NCBI GenBank assembly: GCA_003344405.1
Contig: NOWV01000246.1
Span: 28,674-92,673 of the forward strand
Reading direction: 5' to 3'
From: Trichoplax sp. H2
Lineage: Eukaryota > Placozoa > Uniplacotomia > Trichoplacea
DNA: 64,000 nt
Shown: piece by piece, positions 31,001 to 42,389 of the stretch
How positions within the stretch are numbered: the stretch's first letter is position 1
Layout: each line of letters begins with the position of its first letter
Made by a program: the position numbers and the translations under genes
Notes under the pieces: model-generated
Seen by the model: the letters and a program-made list of their open reading frames with translations, nothing else
Told to the model about the DNA's origin: nothing
Databases searched by the model: none

Positions 31001-34000
31001 ACATATATGACGGGTCAGATAAAAATAAGCACTATTACCTACAATTACACCTAAATGAACATTCCTACCAAGAAGGCACAGAAAAACCGCCAATGGAGAT
31101 TCTACAGTCTCTACATAGCATCATCTATGCTGCCGCTATAAAAGCTATAAGAAGCAATAATAACTATCATAAATTCATAACTTCCGGTAAGTAATTATTT
31201 AGATCAATGCAGTGCGATAACTTTCTATCCAATATATCCATTACGTCATTAGCATGAATTTATACCTGTACTAATTAGAATTATTACCATTTAGTCTTAG
31301 AGGCGGAAATTTTTGAAAGTATGGCAAATTTAGAAGATCCAAACAAATGTTGTATATGTTTAAACCGGGATTTTACTAATTTAAAAGTAAACGGTGGCTA
31401 CACTAAAATACTCAATAACTATATTGATATGAGCGACGATAAAAGTGCTGTGGATAAAAAGGCTAATAAAATGTTAACTTCAATGAAAGAAAATTTGTTG
31501 CCAGAATTTCTGTCAGAGAAAAATATTATTCACTACCAATTGGAATGGGACGAAGATGGCGTTAACCCAGATTTCAACGGACAGCACAAGGATTACATGA
31601 CATCATTCATTGAGCATGTCGAAAAGTTCGGTACAGGAGTTATCGAAAATATTAAAAATACCTTTGACGAATTAGAAAATTACGACTTACTATCGGAAGA
31701 TATTAAACATCATGCACGAATTCTTAAATATTATTGCCAATATTTTCGTGGAAGAAGGAAAGCTATTCAAGCCATTGAGGATTACTTGAGAAGGTATAGT
31801 CGAAGCCCACTTGTTATCCATGGACCAGCCGGCAGTGGTAAATCTGCAGTCATGGCTGTAGCGGCAAATATAACTAAAAAAGTTATATTTGCTAATACTA
31901 TGGTCATTGTGCGCTTTATTGGAAGATCACCAGAATCATCGAGTGTTCGACTGCTTATTAATAGTATTTGCCAGCAGATATGTAAGGTATATGGGCGTCG
32001 CATAATTGATGTTGAGAGGGTAAGTTTTCTTGTTAAACTAAAATTTTAGTACATCATTCATCGCCTTGATTTGAAATTTGTGAACTCTTACTGTTGAACA
32101 ATATTCATTTATGACAATGCAATAGAGAACCCATAGTACCGCTACAATGCATATATTGGGGAGGCCTGTTAGAAAGAAACTAGTCTTCACTCGAAAATGT
32201 TTAATGACTATCGTGCGGAGGAATCTCTGGATACCCTCTTAATTTATCCTACTTTTAAATTAATAAAATAATTTAACAATGGACCCTAAATCGTCTTACA
32301 TTACAGATAGCAAGTTAATTATAACTAGCCAGGACCCGTGGACAATCCAAGATCATGATTTTCACGTTCTACAAATTTCATTCTTCACGTGTGTACTCGT
32401 ACCTACTGTCTTCGCGTGATCTTAATGGCGTGCGTGCTAAGTTGTGCGTGAAGATTCCAAGCGCATAATGCTAGTTTACTGATAATATACGCTTACAGTA
32501 TTATCAAATTCGGGCTTGATATTCTCGTAATGAGACAAGAATAGTGCATAGCAGTAGGCAGTTTCATACTAAAGAAATAAATTGTGTATGAACATTTCGA
32601 CACTTATTCATGTACTATTTCACAGATTCTTATCGTTTTATCCCTTCCGTAGAAGCGATGCCATGTACAATAGCATTGTTATTGTACATGGTATACGAAT
32701 ATTATCCAACATTGGACTTAGTATGTTCATAACAAGATAAGAATCAGCCATTTCAGTACATTATCTTTTACTAATGGAAGTAAATTGTGCCTAATATATC
32801 TTGGCCATTTGCTCATAAGTATGACCTTTGCACACTTTTATGCCGTTATTAAAAGTGATGTTATACGAATGCAAATAGTGCATTTTGATTCCTGGACTTC
32901 ATTAGCTCGTCATAATATAAGAGTCAATATGTTATCAGTGTTTTGTCTTATATTAAGATAAAATTATATACAGAATATCTTGATTACTTGTTCATACACT
33001 GTTCTACAGCTCCTGCAGTTTTATCCCTTCATTAAAAATGATAATATGCACAAATAATAACCTTTGTCGCAGCGTGCTAATACGAATTTTTTTTCTTCGG
33101 GATTGCTAGAACAACAAGTCCCTTAAAAGTAAACTACACGAGTGCCTGGCTATGCCGAGCTATTCGCAGCCATTAACCCTTTATCTTGATGGTTTGGATC
33201 AATTATCGAACGATTATGGAGAGCCAGATTTTGATTGGATACCTCGAAATTTACCGGATCATGTCAGTATTATTGTATCAGCTACTAGCGAACCTAGGAC
33301 TAGAGCGTTTGCAAAATTAAAGGTATACTTACGCATTTCCGATAGCTACATTTTAATAATAGCATAAATTATAGATTTTTCTGCTTTTCTAAATCTAAAA
33401 GATATTCAATCGGTAATCTATAAATTCTTGCTTTCGATGCTTGAAATACATATAACACTACTGTAGTATTATCGTAGATACGTAGTGAAACTTTCTTTGT
33501 AGTATAGCACCGTATCTTAATGGTAGCATAGCTTTTAGATTCATTTTGCTTTCTAAAACTTAAAGTCACTCTATAGTTACAACCAGTCAGCACGCGATAA
33601 ATACTTGATTTTAGCGTAGGAATAAACATAACACTTCAGTATCATTATTGTAGTTGCGTGCCGGAGTATCAGACTATATGCTTAATATTTTAATAGCAAT
33701 ATAACTTGCAAATTCTTCTACTTTCCTAAATCTTAAAGACATCTAATTCTTAGAATCAATCAATAGTCAGTAAATCCTTAGTTAGCAAGATTTCTGCAAA
33801 TTTTGTACTAAAGGTCGATACGATACTGATGAACCGAGACAATAGGTAGCGGGATTGAGTATAGATAACGCTAGCAGACCGCTCTATCCAAATCGAAATT
33901 GTTATCTTATAGTTTAAATAATACAGCCATAGTATAAGCTTGAAAGTTAAATCTATGCTAATATTTGAAGTAAGTCGAATTAATGAGTGATCAGAGAATT

Positions 34001-37000
34001 TATTTCTAGATATCTATCGTGCTGCAATAGGATTTAGTTTAGAATGCTTGCTGTCAAAGAAATCATAAAGGCTAAATGTTTTCTACTCTTCATTAACAAC
34101 TTCCTTTGATATGCTTACCTGTATTAGGGTATTGTGAAAGAAGAAGGAAACTTTTTTGATATCCAAAAATTGAGCTCGAATGACATCAATTACATCGTCA
34201 ACCAATTTATGAACGCGAATCAAAAGTCTTTGACTTCAGAAATGCGGCAATTGCTAATCAGTAAATGTCAAGCTTGCCCATGGCCGGCTTACGTTAATAC
34301 AGTTATGTTATTAAGTCTTACCTGGAAGTCATTTACTGATTTGAGTAACTGTAACATTCCTACCGCTATGAACGAATTGATTGCGATTATTATTGAAAAC
34401 TTAGAGAAAAAGTATGGTAAAATTTTGATGCAACGTTTATTAATTTATATTACTTTATCAAGAAAAGGTTTAACAGAAGCTGAATTGGAAGATATTTTAT
34501 CCTGCGACGATGAAGTTTTGCGAGCAGTTTATCCAAATCGTGAACCAACAATTCATCGTATACCAACCTTGCTATGGATCAGAGTTCGAAATGAATTATC
34601 ACCCTTTCTTGATGAAGCCTTCGCAGACGGATTTTCCGTTTTGCGTTGGAAGTTTCGAAATTTTTCTGAAGTAATACGTAAAAGATACCTATCCAATGCA
34701 GACGATAAAATAGAACTGCATTCCGTATTGGCAGATTACTTTTCCGATAAGTGGAAAGACGGTAAACCATTTGAACGCTTAGATAGAATCACTGTTTTAG
34801 CAAATCGCCTTATTATGACCCAACCAGCTATTTTATCGTTGAGAAATAATGATGTGTTTCAGCCAACATTTAACTTACGTAAATTAAGTGAATTACCATA
34901 TCATTTATTATACGCTCAAAGATTTGAGCAATTGAAAGAGCTAATGTGCAACTTTTTATGGCTACTTAGCAAGTTAGCAGCGACATCTATACATCATGTG
35001 CTTAATGATTTTGATATGGCCATTAGCAGTATACCAGGTAGTCAGCAGGATTTAAAATTAGTAAGGGAAACGTTAATTATGTCATTAGTTGCTCTTAATG
35101 ATGATCCTGCACAACTAGCATCCCAGCTAATTGGCCGATTAGCCACTAAATTCTCTAGTGAAGGTAATTCTTACGCCAATTACCGTTATGTTAATATGCT
35201 ATTACAACAAGCAGCTGATCCTGCAGTTCCAAGTTTGATTCCTCCTATCCATTGCGCTTCGTTGACACCACCTGGTGGTTCGCTTAGTCAATTACTCTCT
35301 GGTCACACTGGATCTATCCTTGCATTAACAGCTTCATCGAATGGCCATACTATATTTTCTGCCTCTTGGGATAAGACAATTAAACTATGGGATGCACGTA
35401 CAGGATCATTAATAGGAACGATGGAAGGCTTAAGCACTATCAGAGAACAGCAATTGCGTAGTTTATCTAATTCGGCTAGTGAAGCTAGTGATTTAAGAGA
35501 AATTGTAAGTGGACTATCAACCAGCGCATATAGCAAGCAACTGAATAAAATTTGGTCCGTTGGTAAACGCTTGAGTGATATGAAATTATGTTGTCAAGAT
35601 CGATTTTTAGTTACTACATGTTGGAATGTAGTTCAGTTGTGGCGTTTGGATCAAATGAAATGTGTAGTAGAATTTGCTTCGCATGATGATATCCAGCATC
35701 GAGCAGCTTGTGTTGCTAATGTAACTAACAAGCAAGTATTGGTAACCTATGATGAAAGAGAAATGATCATTCATTTATGGAATATCGAAAAGTTTGGTCA
35801 ATCTGTTCGCGATTTCAAGAGTAATTATCATAACATGAATTCAAGTTGGAGAATATCTGGAGCTTACGAAAATTTAGTAATGTTTATTAATTCGCCACAA
35901 GCCGTAATGCATGTCTTTAATGTGTCTAACGGTGAGACAATGCATCGTGTTCAAATCCCTCCTGCCGCAATGTATCGCTCGTTAATCACAACAAATGGGA
36001 GAATACTTCTTACCAACGATACTGATGATGCTGTCTCAGTTTGGGATGTCCGATCGGCTCAATGTCTTGGCGTCATTAAAGCAACGGAAGTCGATGAGTT
36101 ATCATTTGATAATACCAGTTATGCCTTCCTGTCTACTAATAATAATTATTACATGATTACAAATTATTTGAAAAACAGCAATATCCATAAATATGATTTA
36201 TCAACTTTGGAAAGGAGTCCATTTTCTAGTTTACCTGTTGATAATATTAGTACATTTGTATGCTCACCATCCTATGTGATTACAGCGGCGCACGCCGATC
36301 CAAGGATATTTGTTTGGGATACTAAAAGAGCTGAAACAACTGCTGCAACAGAATCAACATTCTGCCCCAATTGGATTCAATTGGTCCGAAATGATGAAGA
36401 TTATGTAGTCGCTTATCAAAAGAGCATGTCTTCTTTAACCATTTGGTATTATCCAACGTTTCGTTTGATCAGAACTTTAACGAATGTCAGCGAAAATATG
36501 TTTCATAAAGATGAATTAACCATCAATAAGGATATCTTAGTTTTAAGGAAATTACGAGATTTAATCGTGTATGATTTTGAAAAGAATGTTATTGTCAACA
36601 ACATTCGTGATGTAAGGGAAATTAGCGGTGATTTTCCTTACCTGACATCATATTCTGTCATTGGTGATGATCGCATAGCTATTTTGCCACGTTCTGATAA
36701 AGCCATGTATATTATCAAAGTAAAAACCGGAGGTGTTGTTGCTCGATTACGTAAGGATGTTGAAGGTATTGAAAGCAAAGAAATTGTTGGCATGATGGTC
36801 AATCCACACAGGACTGTTGCTGTTTTATTTGTTCAGTTTGAGATGCCCTATTTTACAGAATTGATTGTATGGAATTTTCGAACATTTCATTCCACCATTT
36901 TCCATTTTGATCACAAAGAGCAGCGTTATAGCGAATTTACTATGTCATGTCTAAGTCCAGATGGGCAATATTTAGCCTATAGAATGGAAAATCGCATGTA

Positions 37001-37511
37001 CGTTAATTTATTATGCTTAACTGAGGGCAAAGTCAAAGCAAAACTCTTTTGCAACGCTGATGTTCGAGCTATTAATATGACATCGGATAAGTTAATCATT
37101 AGCTATGGTAGTTCAGGCAGTATTGGCATCTGGAATTTAGTACTTGAGCGTTGGGTCCACACGCTTGCCGGGCATGTTTCCGGCATAAGTAGAATTGTAC
37201 TTACACCGGATTGTAGAATATGTGTCACTGTCGCCGATGGACTAGATTGCTCTGTCCGTATGTGGGATGTTATAAAGCATAAGCAACTATCAGTTTTTAC
37301 ATCTGATGTTAAAATTTTCCAAGACAACATTGTTTTAAATAATGAAGGGAATTGTATTATTCTCCATATGCCCGGTATGGGTTCAATTATGACTTTGAGA
37401 TTGGTATCACCAGATTCGTCGGAAAATAAAACAGTCGCCATAGATGATTCTTTTTCAACGGACGCTGCCAAGGAAAGTAAAGTCATCGATGCTTCTGTTG
37501 CTATAAGCTAG
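28066..37511 (+). CDS. Discoidin-DUF4062-NACHT-WD40 STAND protein (NWD1-like)
   Basis: Thirteen exons: 28066-28141, 28223-28539, 28619-28772, 28915-29021, 29132-29217, 29504-29570, 30126-30219, 30311-30409, 30501-30703, 30883-31186, 31295-32019, 33110-33322, 34128-37511. They total 5829 nt, 1942 residues. Residues 28-182 are an F5/8 type C (discoidin) domain: TASSYRV, FLQIDLG, IATQG, RGIGMRVEIYG. A DUF4062-like region follows (about 323-500: IISNASDTIEERKAIRV). The NACHT ATPase has Walker A HGPAGSGKS (about 678) and Walker B LTLYLDGLDQL (about 767). A winged-helix-like segment contains GLTEAELEDILSCDDEVL. WD40 repeats run from about residue 1205 (LSGHTGSI, SASWDKTIKLWD) to 1850. From the DUF4062 region onward it matches NWD1-type proteins. 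There is no signal peptide or TM segment. Exon 1 is chosen by phase and donor and is the weakest part. Intron 4 is a GC-AG intron. Introns 11 and 12 carry tandem repeats. AATAAA directly follows the stop. Confidence 0.88.
32637..33060. repeat. Degenerate tandem repeat in intron 11 of the NACHT gene
   Basis: Three related blocks start near 32637, 32835 and 33019, each around the word TTTTATCCCTTC or a variant, followed by an A-rich TGATGTTAT-like segment. Spacing is about 198 and 184 bases. The first block contains a hairpin, CCATGTACAAT facing ATTGTACATGG, at about 32661-32691. Confidence 0.6.
33357..33790. repeat. Degenerate tandem repeat in intron 12 of the NACHT gene
   Basis: Three diverged copies begin at about 33361, 33525 and 33694. 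Each opens with AGCATA or AGCAATA and runs through a TTCT..CTTT-C-TAAA block, at spacings of 164 and 169 bases. It differs in sequence from the repeat in intron 11. Confidence 0.6.
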
Positions 37512-37517
37512 AATAAA
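37512..37517 (+). promoter_or_regulatory. Possible poly(A) signal AATAAA
   Basis: AATAAA starts on the base after the TAG of the discoidin-NACHT-WD40 gene. If used, the 3' UTR would be only a few tens of bases. Such hexamers are frequent by chance in AT-rich DNA. Confidence 0.3.
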
Positions 37518-37564
37518 CGTACTTTGGTTATATAGCGTATCCTGTATTGAACTCGGTATCATTT

Positions 37565-37857
37565 ACTATATTAGCCTTGAATGGCTTCATGCTCAAAACC
37601 CATTCTATGTAATATACTCCCTAAGTGCCTTGATTTTAAGGGATAAACAATGTCTATTGATATCCCGTTTTTTAAATTTGCTATCAATAATTATATATAT
37701 GCATACTTTCCATCATTGACTATATTAGCCTTGAATGGCTTCATGCTCAAAACCCATTCTATGTAATATACTCCCTAAATGCCTTGATTTTAAGGGATAA
37801 ACAGTGTCTATTGGTATCCGTTTTTTTTTAAATTCGCTATCAATAATTATATATACT
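37565..37857. repeat. Near-identical tandem duplication, unit about 154 bp
   Basis: The block starting ACTATATTAGCCTTGAATGG at 37565 recurs at 37719 and can be followed through ATTCTATGTAATATACTCCC, CCTTGATTTTAAGGGATAAA and ATCAATAATTATATATA, with only a few substitutions and small indels. The high identity suggests a recent duplication. It lies 54 bases after the stop of the NACHT gene. Confidence 0.92.
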
Positions 37858-38832
37858 GTAAAAATATAGCAGCAGTAATACAGAACAACAGTTGTTAAAA
37901 TACACTGTAATACTGCACGATAATCGCATACGTGTATACCGTAACGTATAGGCGCGTATATTAGATAGTTTTACTAATAAACATGATTTTAAGGCAATAT
38001 CAGTTGCGAAATCCTAGTATTACTGTGCTTGATTAAATAGCGGCCAAAACATGAATGTTGTCTTAGCTTGTGGATACTGCAAAGTAGTATCTCAAAAAGA
38101 TTCACGTAAAATGACAGAATTTGTGATTGCTCTATTTCATTAAAATTTGACCAATAGTTAATCAATTAATCAGAGCATCAATGATTTATTAATGAATGCG
38201 TTCAAAAATATGCAATACAGTACAATGTGTATTCTGTTCAATGACACGTATGGACGCAGATTGTTGAATACACAACGATAATTAGCAGAGTTTATTATTA
38301 TTTTCCGCTGCAAAGTTCAATAACTACAATCATACCTACTATTGCACAGATCAGTTCTGCTAGCACTCTACAGTTTTGACTAGCAGTTAAGGATCTACTT
38401 TTGTAAGATAGATTTGTATAATAATAGACGCTTAAACTTGATAGTGAACCGGATCAATATTGTAGCCTAGTGATGTTTCTTATCGTGTAGTTGAATTAGA
38501 ATCTTTTAGATGATTTAATATACAGTAATACACGAAGGAGTATTGTACCTACTCTTTCTTGGTACCAATGGTCTATTTTTCCCATTTTTTATTACCGATA
38601 TATGATTTTGTGTATGATAATGTTAACTTATTGACTAAATGAACTATTTCTTGTTTTGGATAATAAATTGGTCATAAATTTGTTTAAATTATTTTGAGGC
38701 GTCTCGATCAGAATGATATGAAAGTTATCGCTACCATAAAAATACGTAAATCATTAAAATTTACTGCCAGCCGCAATATTTTAAGTCATTGGCAACGCGG
38801 TGCATCATTGCGCTTAGAAGCTTACTCGTATC
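37858..38832. other. Intergenic, no gene seen
   Basis: AT-rich sequence without a supportable exon. An open frame reaching back to 38694 overlaps the candidate exon at 38833 in another frame and starts only with TTG. Confidence 0.5.
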
Positions 38833-39029
38833 ATGAAAACTGCTGCAGTACTGTATATTTGTTCGTTAATTTTACCATATCTCTCAGATATTTTCGCTGA
38901 AAGGGATATCATCACTGGTGATGACTTTTCGTGGTGTATTATTGCGCTTATAAATTTATTATTAATACTGCATGATGGGCTTTACTTGAAGAAAAGTAAT
39001 ACTAAAGTTTCAGTACACTATCCGTTAAC
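38833..39029 (+). CDS. Possible exon of a TMEM26-like multi-pass membrane protein
   Basis: The ATG at 38833 opens a frame with two hydrophobic segments: AAVLYICSLILPYLSDIF, then WCIIALINLLLILHDGLYL followed by KKSNTK. The layout (helix, charged loop, W..LALINLLL helix, Lys-rich stretch) resembles the N-terminus of TMEM26-like proteins. A donor (TTG|GTAAGA) would end the exon at about 39029. I could not find the downstream exons that should carry the rest of the protein, so this may be a gene fragment, a false lead, or a gene interrupted by the repeats that follow. Confidence 0.3.
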
Positions 39030-39179
39030 TTTGGTAAGATTTCAGCCATTCTCAGCGATGGGTAATGTGCAAGAAAGCGAATGAGGAGACTGTTGTGCCA
39101 AAGAGCGTCAGGGGCGGGAAATATCACGTAACGGAAATCGCACGTAGCAAACCATTATGACAGGAATGAAGTGATAACT

Positions 39180-39229
39180 ACAGTATACAGTACACGTACT
39201 GTACTCGGTGTACAGTATACTGTACTGTA
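39180..39229. repeat. Short ACAGT/ACTGT palindromic patch
   Basis: ACAGTATACAGTACACGTAC followed by ACTGTACTC, then TGTACAGTATACTGTACTGTA. These are the same pentamer words, in both orientations, as the larger array at 10685-10918. Confidence 0.7.
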
Positions 39230-39294
39230 GTGCATACGCGCAAATACTTGCCCTGTTACTGTAATGAATCAGCAGCGTCAAAAGCTATGGTGTC

Positions 39295-40340
39295 TTCTAC
39301 TTGGATTTTTCTGGCCTTCTTAGCGAAATTTCTTAGAGTAATCCACCTTCTACATCAAGTATAAAGCGACGGATAATCACTACTGTCACTATTAAGATAT
39401 TTTTACTACATTTGTATTTTTACAGGCTTTTATGTTAGGAAATTTTCGAAATGTACCATTCTCCACCACCTGTATCAGGCCAAAAGCCCGTAAAAGGCGT
39501 TCGGTAAAACATTGTCTTGACGATAAAGAAGTGTTTCACCACGCTTGGAATTTTCATCTTCCTGGCTTTCATAGCAGAAATTTAGATCAATATGTGTTCG
39601 TCATTCTTTTACGCTTATCGGCTTTCTATGTCAAGCAAAGAGCTCGTAAACTGTCTAGCATAGCATGCATTGCTTTCGCCGTACAGTTATTTTCACTTCC
39701 ATGATGAAAGCATTTTGTCATTCGAACCGATACTCATCCCACCTCGTACTTTCACTTGGATTTTGGACAGCCTCTAAGGAAAATTAAATTAGTCAACTTT
39801 CGACATCCACAAACAAAGGGCCTTCATAAAGCTGCTGGCAATTGATCTTACCGTAGAGGTATTTTTTTTTCCTCACTCGAATTCTTCATAGGCTGTAATG
39901 GTGGAAATTTGGATCTAAATATCCGAAATTCTTGAAGCTAATCAACTTTCTACATCAAGCAAGAGAGCTCAGAAAGCGACCCACAAACGTACTTCTCTCA
40001 GCTTCGCACTATAGAATTTTTTTGTCACCTTATCTTATGAAAGCAATATGTCAGCTATGTCGATATTCATTGCACCTCTGACTTCCGCTTGGATTTCTCA
40101 CAGCCTTTCATAAAGCGGCCTGCGGTCAGCCAGGCCTATGGAGTCACGCCTGGCAGAATTCAAGCCATGAAAGTGTAGGGACTGTACCTTTATGGTGAAG
40201 TATACTCTTTGCCAGGTGTAGCGATACCCGTCAATAATAAAATGTGCTTTTCATTGCGCCTCTGGTTTCAATTGGATATTTCACAGGCATTAACAGTGGG
40301 AAATTTTTCAAGCTAATCAATTTGCTACTATGCTACTATG
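39295..40340. repeat. Degenerate dispersed/tandem repeat block
   Basis: A motif CTTGGATTTT (or close variant), then a GGC-TTC-TA block, GAAATTT, TAATC-AC-TTCTACATCAAG and AAAGAGCTC, recurs in whole or part near 39299, 39544, 39755, 39890, 40088 and 40266. Spacing is uneven (about 180 to 330). Open frames here (39432-39704) run through the repeats and I do not call them genes. Origin unknown; it may be the remains of an old mobile or satellite element. Confidence 0.5.
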
Positions 40341-42389
40341 CGGACTGGACCGGAAAAGAGCTAATTACTGTAGATTATATATATCGTCATGAGTATCGAT
40401 TTCGCTCAATCGTAGATTGATAGCAGTCAATAAAATGCTGTTTTGCACGAATGACAGCACTTAATTCAAAGGAACGATTGCATGCAGTATTTCAGGAAGC
40501 AACTCCTTTCACTTGTTCTTGCTTTGGCGTGATAAAGCAAGGATCATGACTAGTCACGTAATGATATAGCATCATCAGCAAAATAGGTATGCATACGCAA
40601 GTAAATACAGACTTCTTATATTGGAGTGGGCATAAAGTTGTCGTTTTACAGTTTCATTTAATTTGTACTAGTATTTTTGCTAGGAAGGTTTATGAAAAAA
40701 GAAGTGGCAACTCAACCATTTTTTTTCGCGGTTGAAATTAAAGTGTCTATCTATACAAGAATTAGGAATGCACATACAACGCACCATTTAGACCACGCTA
40801 CGAAATCGTTATGTTTCAGTAGGAAAAGAGGACAAGGTACAGTACCATGGCTTAAGGTTAAGTAAGTAGAAATTCATACCTGTATAATCAGACAGTAACT
40901 GCTAATGAAGGAACATACATACATACGAGTAATAACATCCCTTTCGCTGTAGCATTGTAGCGATTGGCGGTTGTATAGTACATGACTTAAAAATTCTTCG
41001 TAGAAAGCAACATTCATCGCAATATCATAAGATTTCTCCCGTAATATTGTATATAGTTGCAAATCTAGTGACATCAAATTAGTGTAAAAATCTCATTGTA
41101 CCCCATGTTAGTAAGAACGTTCCATCGTAGTCAAAGTGATAGCATAATCAGTAACACAACAAGACAAAAAATGAAGAAAGGTTTGGATGGAGATTATCCT
41201 AACCCTAATCTACGACCTTGTTGCATTATTGACTTGAAATGAATGATGACTACGGTTAAATTAGAATTTTAATGCAGGCGACGTGTGTCATTTTATTACG
41301 AACTGGGTCAGTAATCAGTTAACTTGCTGATCACTACTCTATTATTAAGATATCACCTTCAAGTCAATTCGACCTAGAAATGGAATTGGATATTTCCGGT
41401 GATTATCGCGCTTATTTCTACTGAATAAACCATTCGCTTCAGTTAAAGAATCCAACGATTACCTTGAATCAACAATACTGATCATATTGCAATTACATTA
41501 AGATGGTTCCTTTTATTGGTTGGATAATCATAATTAACTAATCAGATATGACTATTTAGATCATGACGTATATTGACTTAACGGAATGGTTATAATCCAC
41601 AGTTGAACACCATTCATTTCATTGATTTCGCAGCCGTAACTAGGAAATCATCGATTTAAAACGTGATAACTTGAATTAATGACTTATCAGTGCAATCTAC
41701 GAAAAACTGGATACTTTAAGATTTTACAGTGAGATATAAAGCTTATAGTGCATGCCATGTCTTCAAATGGCTATGCATCCGTAACTTATGAAAAGACAAG
41801 GCACAATTACAGCACTTTGATTATGTTTACTTCTGAACCAATGTGTTCTACAGTAGTATAGCTTAAAATAACTCCTAATTTAGGCTTTTCATTCTAGTAT
41901 CAAATAGTAGTTGTTTAAATTTGCTAGTAAAAATTGAGTACAATACTTTATGATTGATAACCGTTAGCGAACTTTGGTATATGGTATAACTAAGCCAGAA
42001 TAGAATTTAATTTATTCAACTACAACAGTCAGATTGGATCTACAAATGCAGATTAGTAGTGCTTGTTATCTTAAATGTTGATTAACGACATTTACATCCA
42101 TGAACTACGTAAGTATTGACTCATATGTTAGTACGCACGCAAGCTTACAGTTTGCTGATTTAAACTGAACTGCCTGCAAATAGATAAAGAGTTGTACCCA
42201 TAAATTATAGCCCTGAATACACTGATAAGTATTTCTGGAACTATCAAATCTTACTGTGCGATCTTGACTATCATATTACAATTGTACAATGTTAACGAAG
42301 AGAAATAAAAATATAAAGCATTCATCAACAAATAAGTACACTGCAGTCATTAACCTTTTACCATCGAACCTTAAAATATAAATTAAGAC
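40341..42389. other. Intergenic, no gene seen
   Basis: AT-rich DNA preceding the 3' end of the second L1-type gene. Short open frames at 40677-40865 (+) and 40874-41077 (-) show no family resemblance. Confidence 0.5.

Noticed and set aside
39432-39704. 90-codon open frame as an exon of a membrane gene
   Set aside because: It runs through the degenerate repeat block, and related copies do not keep the frame.
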